16,200 nt of DNA from Candidatus Brocadiaceae bacterium (GTDB taxonomy: Bacteria; Planctomycetota; Brocadiia; SM23-32): assembly GCA_003567495.1 (NCBI GenBank), contig PWZK01000218.1:1-16200 (forward strand), in the 5' to 3' direction. Shown here in pieces: positions 6,824 through 14,564 of the stretch (positions within the stretch are counted from its first letter, which is position 1; the number at the start of each line of letters is the position of its first letter). The notes below the pieces were generated by a model that saw only the letters and a list, made by a program, of their open reading frames with translations, ran no database searches and had not been told where the DNA came from. The translations under genes were made by a program, and so were the position numbers.

Positions 6824-7625
6824 TAACCTCGGGACACATCTTTTCTATTGCAACTTTCACTCCGAACATATCCCTGAGCTGTCTGTAACCCTCATCCCGA
6901 CTCGAACGACTCCGGCGCCTTACTTTTCTGGCCGAAATACAAAGATTCTTGGGCGTGAGCTTCGGCGACCCTATCTCATCCATCTCAACGTGATAACCGG
7001 CGGCTCTCATAAACTCCGCGCGCAACACATCCGTCAGCAAATTGGCCATCCTGTATCTTACCGGGCCATACCCGGTAAGTGTCTCAAGTGAATGCCCGCA
7101 CTTGATCTGGCCTCTTATCTGATTCTGGCAGCACGGCACGGCATGCACCTGTCTTGCACCGCTCCTTATGCCCTGCACCAGCGCTTCATCGGTGGCGGTA
7201 TCGCACGCATGCAAAGACACCACCAAGTCTATCTGTGTATCAGGCTTGAAGTCGATAACCTTGCTGCATGTAAAAGACGCGCCCTCCAGGGCAATGTCGT
7301 CCGAAATCATCCTGCAACGCTCAACCAGGGAGGCATTAGAATCAACCCCCAGGAGCCGAACGCGTTTGCCGCAAACTCTCGGAACCAAAAAGCTCAGGAT
7401 AAAACCGAGATAACTCTTTCCACACGAACCCTCCAGAACCGTCAAAAAATCCCCATCAACTGGGAATCGTTGCAAATACCTTAGGATAATCTCGGAAAAG
7501 CCAGCAACCTCCTGCAATTTTTCCGATTTTCTCAAATCGACCTGCCCGTGCGGGCCCGCAAGATCCAAACTCTTAAGAAAAGAATCCTCAGCCCTCAAAC
7601 AACGCAATATCTCCTTTTTATCCAC
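6813..7625 (-). CDS. Class I SAM-dependent methyltransferase (Methyltransf_32-like) inserted in the alpha operon
   Basis: A 270-residue predicted methyltransferase. Motif I resembles VLEGSCGKSYLGFILS (63-78), followed by the acidic end of beta-2, GVDSNASLVERC (93-104, D95). The diagnostic segment is VSLHACDTATDEAL (136-149), then HAVPCCQ (161-167) and a late KNLCISARK (226-234). The LHACDTATD/PCCQ combination is what I know from the Methyltransf_32 group (METTL25/GSTCD relatives). Motif I is atypical: Glu-Gly-Ser-Cys-Gly where Asp-x-Gly-x-Gly is common. The substrate is unknown. Its place between rpsM and rpsK suggests a ribosomal or RNA target, which is inference only. The start is GTG at 7625, 44 bp after rpsM, without a good Shine-Dalgarno sequence; an ATT codon at about 7643 with GAAGG nine bases upstream is a less likely alternative. 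The 3' end runs into an intergenic repeat. Confidence 0.8.
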   Translation of the reverse strand: MDKKEILRCLRAEDSFLKSLDLAGPHGQVDLRKSEKLQEVAGFSEIILRYLQRFPVDGDFLTVLEGSCGKSYLGFILSFLVPRVCGKRVRLLGVDSNASLVERCRMISDDIALEGASFTCSKVIDFKPDTQIDLVVSLHACDTATDEALVQGIRSGARQVHAVPCCQNQIRGQIKCGHSLETLTGYGPVRYRMANLLTDVLRAEFMRAAGYHVEMDEIGSPKLTPKNLCISARKVRRRSRSSRDEGYRQLRDMFGVKVAIEKMCPEVIGA

Positions 7626-7669
7626 GCCGCACGCCGTTTCAATAAAATGTAACCTTCAGCAATTGCAAT

Positions 7670-8056
7670 TTAATGTGCGACTTCTTTGACGCCCTTCTTG
7701 CCGGCAACCGTGCGTTTCTTTCCCTTACGAGTCCTGGCGTTAGTCTTGGTTTTCTGTCCGCGAACCGGCAACCCTTTTCTGTGGCGTATGCCCCGGTAAC
7801 ATTCAATCTTGCGAAGACGCGCGACGTTGGCCGCCTCCATGCGCTTGAGCTCACCTTCTGTTATGAAGTTTTTATCAATGTAAGCCCCGATGTGACTCAG
7901 CTCATCCTCGCTCAACTCGCCTGACTTTGTTTCAGGATCGATGTTCAGGACATCACATATGTGGAGCGCCGTAGTCTTGCCTATACCATAAATATAGGTC
8001 AATGCTACAGAGGAACTCTTGTTGCCCGGTATATCTACGCCTGCTATGCGTGGCAT
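7670..8056 (-). CDS. rpsM: 30S ribosomal protein S13
   Basis: Head protein of the small subunit that contacts the P-site tRNA and bridges to the large subunit. It is 128 residues, slightly longer than average. It starts MPRIAGVDIPGNKS and carries the helix-two-turn-helix segment ALTYIYGIGKTTALHIC (about 18-34). The C-terminal GIRHRKGLPVRGQKTKTNAR motif (about 89-108) is followed by a Lys-rich tail. GAGGT lies about 11 bases before the ATG. Position after rpmJ is the standard start of the alpha operon. Confidence 0.98.
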   Translation of the reverse strand: MPRIAGVDIPGNKSSSVALTYIYGIGKTTALHICDVLNIDPETKSGELSEDELSHIGAYIDKNFITEGELKRMEAANVARLRKIECYRGIRHRKGLPVRGQKTKTNARTRKGKKRTVAGKKGVKEVAH

Positions 8057-8102
8057 AATATTTTAATACCTCACTACGCGAATTAAAACATAACTTTGAA
8101 AA

Positions 8103-8216
8103 TCACTTTTGCCGCTGTTTATGCCTGGGATTGGTACAAATCACCCGCACAACACCTTTGCGACGTATCACCTTGCAGTTCTCACACATCCTCTTTACCG
8201 AAGAACGCACCTTCAT
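8103..8216 (-). CDS. rpmJ: 50S ribosomal protein L36, zinc-binding form
   Basis: A 37-residue protein translating as [19 protein letters not shown] followed by [18 protein letters not shown]. The zinc ligands C11, C14, C27 and H32 are all present, so this is the zinc-containing paralogue type. L36 stabilises the 23S rRNA near the L7/L12 stalk base. The ATG at 8216 is preceded by GGTGAG. It sits between infA (34 bp upstream) and rpsM (46 bp downstream), exactly where L36 is expected. Confidence 0.96.
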   Translation of the reverse strand: MKVRSSVKRMCENCKVIRRKGVVRVICTNPRHKQRQK

Positions 8217-8250
8217 CTCACCGACCCCCTCAAAAAACAGCCGCGGTTTT

Positions 8251-8469
8251 TTATTTTCCTCTATATGTTATCCTGCCTTTCTCAAGGTCATACGGCGAAA
8301 GCTCGACCGTCACCCTGTCTCCTTCAATAATACGGATAAAATGCTTTCGCATTTTTCCAGATACGTGTGCAGTAACTTCATGCCCGTCATCAAGCTCCAC
8401 CTTGAAAACAGCATTTGGCAAAGTCTCTTTCACGGTCCCTTCAACCTCTATAGCTTCTTCTTTAGCCAT
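8251..8469 (-). CDS. infA: Translation initiation factor IF-1
   Basis: A single OB-fold protein that binds the ribosomal A site during initiation together with IF2 and IF3. The 72-residue length is exact for the family. Hallmark segments are the [20 protein letters not shown] run (about 8-27), [21 protein letters not shown] (about 37-57) and the ending [16 protein letters not shown] lies about ten bases upstream of the ATG. Located between map and rpmJ, as in many bacteria. Confidence 0.98.
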   Translation of the reverse strand: MAKEEAIEVEGTVKETLPNAVFKVELDDGHEVTAHVSGKMRKHFIRIIEGDRVTVELSPYDLEKGRITYRGK

Positions 8470-8521
8470 AAACGTTACGTCTCCCGATTATATCAGCAAT
8501 TAAAGATCCTGACAAGTTTGC

Positions 8522-9283
8522 CTACAACACGGTCAACAATACGGCCCCGTGCTCGCCCACCGCAACCGTATGCTCTATGTGCGCAGCCGGCTTGCGGTCG
8601 GCAGTCACAACGGTCCAGCCATCCTCCAGCACCTCCACATCGGAAGTGCCCTCGGTAAGCATCGGTTCTATTGCGATTGTCGCCCCCTCCGGCAACCCGG
8701 GGCTCTTTGTCCAGATATGCTTCGGCGCAACATTCGGCACCTGGGGCGGCTCGTGCATTTTTGCGCCTATCCCGTGCCCGGTATATGTTTCCACCAACCC
8801 GTAATTCGCCTTTCTTGCTACAGACTCTATGGCACGGGAAATATCACTCACACGCACGCCCGGCTCGATCACATTAATAGCCGCCTCAAGAGATTCCTCA
8901 GTCTTTTTTACGAGGCGCACGGCGTCTTCAGAACACTCGCCGATACATATGGTAACTGCAGCATCGCCGGCAAAGTCCTGCCAGAACACCCCCACATCCA
9001 CGCTGAGCAAATCACCGGATTTAAGAACCCTGCCGCCGGGTATCCCGTGCACCACCTCGCAGTTGACACTGGCACATATGCTCGCGGGAAAGCCCCTGTA
9101 CCCTTTGAAAGCGGGCAGAGCGCCCTTTTCCCTGATTGCACTTTCAGCCATCGCATCCAGCTCGCCCGTTGTAAGGCCAACGCGGGCCTTCTTTTTAAGC
9201 AACTCGAGCACTTCGGCCACAATGCGGCCAGCCTCCCGCATTTTACTCAACTGAGCGGGGCTCTTTGGTAATATTTTTCCCAT
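8522..9283 (-). CDS. map: Methionine aminopeptidase, type I
   Basis: Removes the initiator Met from nascent proteins with small second residues. From the ATG at 9283 the protein has 253 residues. The five metal ligands of the pita-bread fold are visible: D96 (SVDVGVF), D107 (FAGDAAV), H170 (TGHGIGAKMHEPP), E206 (IEPMLTEG) and E237 (HIEHTVAV), plus the substrate-site H79 (VVHGIP). No SH3-binding or zinc-finger extension precedes the catalytic domain, so it is type Ia-like. A TTG at 9292 overlapping the adk stop codon is an alternative start: AAAAGG is seven bases ahead of it but sixteen ahead of the ATG. Coupling to adk translation is likely either way. Confidence 0.96.
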   Translation of the reverse strand: MGKILPKSPAQLSKMREAGRIVAEVLELLKKKARVGLTTGELDAMAESAIREKGALPAFKGYRGFPASICASVNCEVVHGIPGGRVLKSGDLLSVDVGVFWQDFAGDAAVTICIGECSEDAVRLVKKTEESLEAAINVIEPGVRVSDISRAIESVARKANYGLVETYTGHGIGAKMHEPPQVPNVAPKHIWTKSPGLPEGATIAIEPMLTEGTSDVEVLEDGWTVVTADRKPAAHIEHTVAVGEHGAVLLTVL

Positions 9284-9288
9284 TCGAT

Positions 9289-9936
9289 TCAAAGAACAAC
9301 CTTTTCAATCACATCCTGAGTCGCCTCGGTTACCCGATCGGGCGGGAGGGAAGCATCGATCGTTTTAAGAAGCCCCCTTTCCCTGTAGTAATCGGCAACC
9401 GGCACGGTCTTCTTTTCATACTCCTCAAGACGCTGCTCCACTACCTCACGTGAGCTGTCACTGCGCGATATAAGTTCCCCGCCGCAGGCGTCACACTGGC
9501 CTTCTTTAGCCGACGGCATGAACTTGACATGATAATTTCTCCCGCACTCCCCGCATACCCGGCGCCCCGTCAACCTTTTCACTGCCTCCTCGCGATCGAG
9601 CCGGAAATAAATGACGGCGTCCAGCTCCAGTCCCCTCTCTTCAAGCATGCGTGTCAGCGACCGGGCCTGGCCCAGGGTGCGCGGGAAGCCATCAAGAATG
9701 AAGCTGCTCTCACCATCCAGAACCATACCGCCCACCACTCGTGACGTGAGATCGTCGGGAACCAGCTTGCCGTTGTCAAGATATTTCCTTACGACAGCGC
9801 CAAGCTCCGAGTCACCTTCAACCGCACTGCGAAATATATCCCCGGTTGACGCATGAACTACATCAAACCGGCGCGCCATCTCAACCGCCTGAGTGCCTTT
9901 GCCGGCGCCCGGCGGGCCTAAAAACACAAGTTTCAC
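9289..9936 (-). CDS. adk: Adenylate kinase, zinc-LID type
   Basis: Interconverts ATP + AMP and 2 ADP in the cytoplasm. From the chosen GTG start the protein has 215 residues, the length of long bacterial Adk. The P-loop GPPGAGKGT is at 7-15, the AMP-binding region around 30-90 (STGDIFR, LDGFPRT) and the LID at about 122-160. The LID contains C128, C131, C148 and C151, a structural Cys4 zinc site. GTG at 9936 is preferred over the in-frame TTG at 9951 because GGGAGG lies seven bases before it and MKLVFLGPPGAGKGT is the family N-terminus. The gene is directly upstream of map, with the stop next to map's start. A heptad repeat precedes it. Confidence 0.97.
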   Translation of the reverse strand: MKLVFLGPPGAGKGTQAVEMARRFDVVHASTGDIFRSAVEGDSELGAVVRKYLDNGKLVPDDLTSRVVGGMVLDGESSFILDGFPRTLGQARSLTRMLEERGLELDAVIYFRLDREEAVKRLTGRRVCGECGRNYHVKFMPSAKEGQCDACGGELISRSDSSREVVEQRLEEYEKKTVPVADYYRERGLLKTIDASLPPDRVTEATQDVIEKVVL

Positions 9937-9954
9937 GATAAAACCTCCCAACCC

Positions 9955-9989
9955 GGAATCTGGAATGAGGAACGTGGAATTCGGAATTA
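9955..9989. repeat. Five-unit 7-bp tandem array (GGAATNN)
   Basis: Five consecutive heptads read GGAATCT, GGAATGA, GGAACGT, GGAATTC and GGAATTA. The first five bases are fixed, except for one T to C change, and the last two vary. The array lies in the 183-bp secY-adk gap, 18 bp upstream of the adk start codon, so it falls in the mRNA leader of adk. Nothing else in the gap is recognisable. The variable spacer dinucleotide argues against simple slippage. Confidence 0.75.
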
Positions 9990-10119
9990 GAACTCCTGGA
10001 TTTAAATCTTTTTGCCAAAAAACAAGAAATTCAAAAAAGAAGTTCTACCCGTAACTCTGAAACTCGCACATCCTCAACTTGTCAACGATTTGCGGTATTC
10101 ATGCGCCTGAAAATCCCGC

Positions 10120-11505
10120 CTACCTGCGCCCGCGGCCACGCCGGCCGGTCGCGCCGGCCGCAAAACCGCTGTAGCGTCGCATCTCGAGATGCTGGTTTAT
10201 CTGGCTCATAAGATCAAGCGCCACACCCACAACGATCAACATGCTGGTGCCGCCATATATGGTCACGGCGCCCAGTGGAATATTCAAAAGTTCGGCTATC
10301 AGCATCGGCAGCAGGGCGACTCCAAGCAAAAAAGCACTTCCGGCCAGCGTTACCCGATTCATGATCCCCTCCAGATAATTGGTGGTACGCTTTCCAGGAC
10401 GGATACCCGGGATAAAACTCCCGTATTCCTTGAGATTGTCGCTCATTTCCTGAGGATTAAACATAATCGCCGTCCAGAAATAAGAGAAAAAGAAAATCAT
10501 CAAACCGTAAATAACAATATATGTCAATGAAAGCTCCATGGGGCTGACAGCCGAACTGATGAAACTGAAAAACCTGTACCAGAGACTCTCCACACCCCCA
10601 TCCGCTGACAGCGCTTCGGTGGCAGAAGCGGCGACTATTGCCGGGAACTGCAGCAATGCACTGGCGAATATCAGCGGCATAACGCCCGCCTGGTTTACCC
10701 TCAACGGCAGGTAATGCCTCTGCCCGCCATATACCTTCGGCCCGCGCACATGCCTTGCCTGCTGCACCGGTATTCTCCGCTCGCCTTTCGTAATGTAAAC
10801 TATAAACATTACAATCGCAACAAAAAGAGCTGCCAGCACTATGATTTTAAGTAAAGCCCCCTGCTGGCTGTCTTCAACGCGAATGTTTTGTGCCAGAAGG
10901 TTTATCTGACTCGGCAGACGTGCAATGATACTTATCATAATAAGCATCGATATGCCGTTGCCTATGCCGTGTTCATCTATCTGCTCTCCCAGCCACATCA
11001 AAAACATCGTTCCGGCCATCAGCAACATGCCGTTGCTCACCGAAAACCAGACCGAGTGCAATAACGACTCAGCTATATGTTCGGGGACTACACCGAACCC
11101 GTAAAGACCTCTGACGACCACAATGCCCTGGAAAAAACATATGAACACCGTGGCTATCCTGGTGTACTGATTGAGCTTTTTACGTCCCGCTTCGCCCTCT
11201 TTCTTCAGCTTCTCAAATGCCGGCACCACGCTGCCCAAAAGCTGAAAGATAATAGAAGCGCTTATATAAGGCATCACGCCAAGACCGAATATAGCCATGT
11301 TCTCCAGCGCGCCGCCGGCAAACATGTCAATCATGCCGAAAACGGTCCCCGCGGCGGAATCTGCATCGAAATCCGGAATCAGAGTATTCGGCAACGGGAT
11401 ATAGGTTCCGATCCTCGCAGCACATATCAGAGCTACGGTTATAATAACACGCCGTCGCAGATCCTTTATCTGCACGATATCGGATATATGTTCTAAAACG
11501 GGCAT
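10120..11505 (-). CDS. secY: Preprotein translocase subunit SecY
   Basis: Pore subunit of the SecYEG channel in the inner membrane. The 461 residues contain ten predicted membrane helices. Conserved motifs appear in order: the plug/TM2 region with MPYISASIIFQLLG (about 78-91), EGEAGRKKLNQYTR (about 102-115), WLGEQIDEHGIGNGIS (about 170-185), the cytoplasmic loop ITKGERRIPVQQARH, RVNQAGVMPLIFAS (about 268-281) and the C5 loop GSFIPGIRPGKRTTNYL. The C-terminus is short and very basic (GRRGRGRR), facing the ribosome. The ATG at 11505 has only GGGA about eight bases ahead. It follows rplO by 92 bp, the standard spc order. Confidence 0.98.
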   Translation of the reverse strand: MPVLEHISDIVQIKDLRRRVIITVALICAARIGTYIPLPNTLIPDFDADSAAGTVFGMIDMFAGGALENMAIFGLGVMPYISASIIFQLLGSVVPAFEKLKKEGEAGRKKLNQYTRIATVFICFFQGIVVVRGLYGFGVVPEHIAESLLHSVWFSVSNGMLLMAGTMFLMWLGEQIDEHGIGNGISMLIMISIIARLPSQINLLAQNIRVEDSQQGALLKIIVLAALFVAIVMFIVYITKGERRIPVQQARHVRGPKVYGGQRHYLPLRVNQAGVMPLIFASALLQFPAIVAASATEALSADGGVESLWYRFFSFISSAVSPMELSLTYIVIYGLMIFFFSYFWTAIMFNPQEMSDNLKEYGSFIPGIRPGKRTTNYLEGIMNRVTLAGSAFLLGVALLPMLIAELLNIPLGAVTIYGGTSMLIVVGVALDLMSQINQHLEMRRYSGFAAGATGRRGRGRR

Positions 11506-11597
11506 TTACACGTCCCAAAAAAATACTCTTAGTCAGCAAAAATCTCGATTAAGCGCAACTTTCCATAAAACAGCCGAACAATCCGAGCCAAATACCA

Positions 11598-12125
11598 TCA
11601 GACGCTTTCTTCCTCCCCTGGAAAGGCCGCCACGGACGGCTTTTGCTTCATCCGGTTTCTAACCGGCCTGCGAGGCCCTGGAATTACTTCGCAGCTACCC
11701 CCGGCCGCCTCAATTTTTTCCCTCGCGCTCACACTGAATTTATGTGCGCATACCGTAAGCGGCCTGTCGATTTCACCGTTTCCGAGCACTTTAACCCGAC
11801 CCGCGCCTGAATGACCTCCGACGATGCCTTTTTCTTTAAGGCTCTCCGGAGTAACCTTTTCATTCGCTTCAAAGGCCGCCAAACGCTCAATATTGACACA
11901 GTTATAATCTTTTCTGAAAGGAGCGTTGGTAAAACCCACTTTAGGCAGGCGCCGCCACAGAGGTATATTACCTCCGGTCATATTTCGCTGGCTCCAGCCG
12001 CTGCGGGAACGCGCGCCGTCCATGCCGCGCCCGCTGGTCTTTCCGTAGCCGCTTCCCTCGCCGCGTCCAATGCGCCTTCGTTTTTTTCTTCGTGTATTTG
12101 TTACTTTCGCTTCCCTTAGATCCAT
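11598..12125 (-). CDS. rplO: 50S ribosomal protein L15
   Basis: Late-assembly large-subunit protein. From the ATG at 12125 it has 175 residues, longer than the usual 145-150. The Gly/Arg-rich N-terminus (KKRRRIGRGEGSGYGKTSGR, about 13-33) and GGNIPLWRRLPKVGF (about 51-65) are diagnostic. The C-terminal domain ends with AHKFSVSAREKIEAAGGSCEVI, then about 30 extra residues. The ATG was chosen because AAGGTG lies about eight bases ahead and MDLREAKV is the expected beginning; an in-frame TTG at 12158 would overlap the rpsE stop. rpmD (L30), which normally lies between rpsE and rplO, is absent: only 29 bp separate the genes. Confidence 0.96.
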   Translation of the reverse strand: MDLREAKVTNTRRKKRRRIGRGEGSGYGKTSGRGMDGARSRSGWSQRNMTGGNIPLWRRLPKVGFTNAPFRKDYNCVNIERLAAFEANEKVTPESLKEKGIVGGHSGAGRVKVLGNGEIDRPLTVCAHKFSVSAREKIEAAGGSCEVIPGPRRPVRNRMKQKPSVAAFPGEEESV

Positions 12126-12154
12126 AATATCATCACCTTTTCCGCAATTTAATC

Positions 12155-12805
12155 TCAAGCTTCGCTCTTATCTTCCTGAGGCTCGGCAACCTGTTCGGTA
12201 ACGGAGGACTCCTCAAGTTCTTTATCGCCTGCATCATCTTCATCGACTGCTTCCCGGTCGGCTGGGCCAGCATCATCCGGCTGCTCCTCTTCCGTTTTCA
12301 GCGACCATTGGGGATGTTTCATTACTATCCGTCTCTCTCTCAGCTCTCCGACCTCCCCGGGATGCCGCATATTTTTCAGCGCATCCATGGCGGCCTGAGC
12401 AAGGTTGACGGGGTTGTTCCTGCCGAGCGACTTTGTCAGAACATTATGCACCCCCAGAACCTGCAGTATCGCCCTCACCGTGCCGCCCGCCTTAACGCCG
12501 GTGCCCGGTGCGGCGGGTTTCATCAGCACGCGCGAAGATTTATGGGCGCCGACCTGTTCGTGACTCAATGTGTCTCCTATAAGCGGCACATTAAACATGC
12601 TTTCACTTGCACGCTTGTTAGCCTTTTCGATAGCCTGCGGCACACCGGGCGCCTTGCCATAGCCCAGACCGACCCGACCCTTACCATCGCCCACCGCAAC
12701 CAAAGCGGCAAAGTTAAGATTTCTACCGCCGCTGGTTACCTTGGTATGCATACGGATCGTCAGCACTTCTTCCATCAGGTTGGAACTCTTATTTCGCTCC
12801 GCCAT
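12155..12805 (-). CDS. rpsE: 30S ribosomal protein S5 with acidic C-terminal tail
   Basis: Small-subunit protein involved in decoding fidelity and mRNA entry. The core contains the double-stranded RNA-binding-like N-terminal domain (EEVLTIRMHTKVTSGGRNLN, about 12-31; VAVGDGKGRVGLGYGKA, about 36-52) and the C-terminal domain (GTGVKAGGTVRAILQVLGVH, about 101-120). The core ends near residue 170. About 46 further residues (171-216) are dominated by Glu and Asp and probably disordered; typical S5 is about 166 residues in all. A strong GGAGG lies four bases before the ATG. The sequence is otherwise ordinary. Confidence 0.97.
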   Translation of the reverse strand: MAERNKSSNLMEEVLTIRMHTKVTSGGRNLNFAALVAVGDGKGRVGLGYGKAPGVPQAIEKANKRASESMFNVPLIGDTLSHEQVGAHKSSRVLMKPAAPGTGVKAGGTVRAILQVLGVHNVLTKSLGRNNPVNLAQAAMDALKNMRHPGEVGELRERRIVMKHPQWSLKTEEEQPDDAGPADREAVDEDDAGDKELEESSVTEQVAEPQEDKSEA

Positions 12806-12852
12806 GTAGCCTCCACCACGTTATATGATGTAAATGCAGAAGACTGAAAAAC

Positions 12853-13239
12853 TTAAAAAACCATTTTCTTTTTCGCGCTTCTATACTCTTCTCTCACACC
12901 TTCCGCCAACGCTTTTACCCGTCCGTGATACTTATATCCGCCCCGGTCAAAAACCAGCTTCCCGATCCCGGCCTCAAGGCACTTTTTACCAAGTATGCGC
13001 CCTACTTTGTCGGCGGCTTCCTTGTTTCCCGTGTTGCCACACTCCGCTTTCACTGCGGGATTAAGGCTGGAAAAACCGATGAGAGTTTTTCCACTCAGAT
13101 CATCGATCACCTGCGCATAGATATGTGCATTGCTCCTGAACACGCACAATCTTGGACGCTCGGGGGTGCCCTCCAGTTTCTTTCTTGCATGCCGATGGCG
13201 TCTGTGACGCATCCGGCTCTTTTTTTTGTTTGGATTCAT
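12853..13239 (-). CDS. rplR: 50S ribosomal protein L18
   Basis: Binds 5S rRNA with L5 in the central protuberance. It is 128 residues. A basic N-terminus ([20 protein letters not shown]) leads into [24 protein letters not shown] (about 24-47), KTLIGFSSL and the C-terminal [24 protein letters not shown] (about 94-117), all L18 hallmarks. AGGTGG precedes the ATG by four bases. The gap to rplF is unusually long (161 bp) and holds a promoter-like sequence. Confidence 0.97.
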   Translation of the reverse strand: MNPNKKKSRMRHRRHRHARKKLEGTPERPRLCVFRSNAHIYAQVIDDLSGKTLIGFSSLNPAVKAECGNTGNKEAADKVGRILGKKCLEAGIGKLVFDRGGYKYHGRVKALAEGVREEYRSAKKKMVF

Positions 13240-13310
13240 TTTCCACCACCTGGCCTGAATTTCACCGTTAATCAGTAGATAACCGGCGTTTGTTGATTGT
13301 AAAATAAAGG

Positions 13311-13339
13311 ATTATAGCAAATTTCAGTGATTTTCATAA
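13311..13339 (-). promoter_or_regulatory. Possible extended -10 promoter before rplR
   Basis: On the minus strand, TGC-TATAAT (13311-13319) is a perfect -10 hexamer with a TGn extension. A weak -35 (TTATGA, 13334-13339) stands 17 bp upstream. It is in the 161-bp rplF-rplR gap, about 72 bp before the rplR start codon. An extended -10 can compensate for a poor -35, so an internal promoter driving rplR onward is plausible. Confidence 0.4.
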
Positions 13340-13400
13340 AATCCGGGCTCATGTTTCCGGCTCAAACGCCCCCGGCCCGGCATGAAATTCAATTACTACG

Positions 13401-13973
13401 TCACTCCAGGCCTGCAAAGGCCTTTCCTTCTTTCCGCTGCACATGCTCATCGGCATATCTGATCCCTTTCCCCTTATAGGGCTCAGGTGGGCGCACTTTT
13501 CTTATGTTAGCGGCAAACTGGCCCAGCTCGTGTTTGTCGATTCCGTTCAACTTAAATCGGGCGGGATTGCCCGGCTGAGCTGAATTGCGCTCTATCTCAA
13601 CAGATATGTTCTCGGGAACATCGAAACGAACGTCGTGACAAAAACCGATCTTCAGCACCAGCTGTTTTCCCTGCAAATTGACGGTAAAACCAGTGCCGTG
13701 TATCTCCAGTATTTTGGAAAAACCACTGCTCACACCCTGCACCATGTTGGCGATCAAATTCCTGTGCAAACCGTGCAGGGCGCGAACCTTTTTGCCGTTC
13801 CTCCTGCGTTCGACCTTCACCGAGCCGGCTTCGGAATCTATTTGCACATCAAGCTCCGGAGGCACGAGATGCTGCAGTTCACCGAGCGGGCCTTTAACAA
13901 TAATCCGGCCTGAATCATCTGCGTCGAAATTAACTTTTTCCGGGATCATTACAGGTGTCAGCATGTTAGACAT
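13401..13973 (-). CDS. rplF: 50S ribosomal protein L6
   Basis: Large-subunit protein near the sarcin-ricin loop and the factor-binding site. The 190 residues contain two repeated alpha/beta domains. Diagnostic segments are the N-terminal MSNMLTPVMIPEKVNF, IIVKGPLGELQHLVPPE (about 24-40), LIANMVQGVSSGFSKILEIHGTGF (about 73-96) and the C-terminal IRKVRPPEPYKGKGIRYADEHV (about 157-178). It ends RKEGKAFAGLE, slightly longer than most (about 178). GGA lies about eight bases before the ATG. It follows rpsH by 47 bp. Confidence 0.97.
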   Translation of the reverse strand: MSNMLTPVMIPEKVNFDADDSGRIIVKGPLGELQHLVPPELDVQIDSEAGSVKVERRRNGKKVRALHGLHRNLIANMVQGVSSGFSKILEIHGTGFTVNLQGKQLVLKIGFCHDVRFDVPENISVEIERNSAQPGNPARFKLNGIDKHELGQFAANIRKVRPPEPYKGKGIRYADEHVQRKEGKAFAGLE

Positions 13974-14020
13974 TTATTCCAGCCCTCTATACATAAGAAT
14001 TCCATGAAATGCAAAACGGT

Positions 14021-14416
14021 TTACTCCACACGGCAGAGAACTTCCCCGCCCACGTTCCTCTCGCGACACTCCCGGTCGCTGAGGATCCCGCTGCTGGTCG
14101 AAACAATCAAAATCCCCATACCGTTGGCCACGTATTCAAGGTTCGAGACAGACTGATAAACGCGCCGTCCCGGCCTGGAAACTCTCTCAATTTTTCTGAT
14201 CACCTGCTTCCCGATCGGGCCGTATTTCAGATAAAGCTTCAGCATGGCATGGGCCCCTTCGGAAACTCTTTTGTAATCATCAATGTAGCCTTCCCGTCTG
14301 AGTACGTCCGCAATACCCTCCCGCTCGTTGGAAGCCGGCATGTCCAGCGTCTCGGAATACTTGGCAAGAGCGTTGCGCATGCGGGTCAACATGTCTGCTA
14401 CCGGGTCTGTCATCAT
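14021..14416 (-). CDS. rpsH: 30S ribosomal protein S8
   Basis: 16S rRNA-binding protein needed for assembly of the central domain, and in E. coli the translational repressor of the spc operon. It is 131 residues, normal length. The N-terminus TDPVADMLTRMRNA and the C-terminal ISTSSGILSDREC-like run (VSTSSGILSDRECRERNVGGEVLC) are diagnostic. Two consecutive ATG codons (14416 and 14413) can serve as start; AAGGGG about ten bases before the first favours it. The 148-bp gap from rpsN is wide for this operon. Confidence 0.97.
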   Translation of the reverse strand: MMTDPVADMLTRMRNALAKYSETLDMPASNEREGIADVLRREGYIDDYKRVSEGAHAMLKLYLKYGPIGKQVIRKIERVSRPGRRVYQSVSNLEYVANGMGILIVSTSSGILSDRECRERNVGGEVLCRVE

Positions 14417-14564
14417 CTTTTATTTACCCCTTTATGTAAGCATTCGTTCATACCGCTTGTATCACCTTTTTATACAGCAATGAGAATAAAACGCTCCGGC
14501 ATTCGAAAAAAGCCCGGGCGCTGTTCCGGCCGTGTGAAAAAAGAAAAGATCATTCCTGCGGCCG

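Noticed and set aside
8549..9271. 240-codon plus-strand frame
   Set aside because: It lies fully antisense to map, whose catalytic residues are all intact; it is an antisense shadow of biased codon use.
10061..10110. Perfect TTGACA in the secY-adk gap (minus strand)
   Set aside because: No acceptable -10 hexamer lies 16-18 bp downstream, so a promoter cannot be supported.
14506..14519. GCCCGGGC followed by six T on the minus strand, between rpsN and rpsH
   Set aside because: The palindrome has no loop and cannot form a normal terminator stem; a terminator inside the spc operon is also unlikely.
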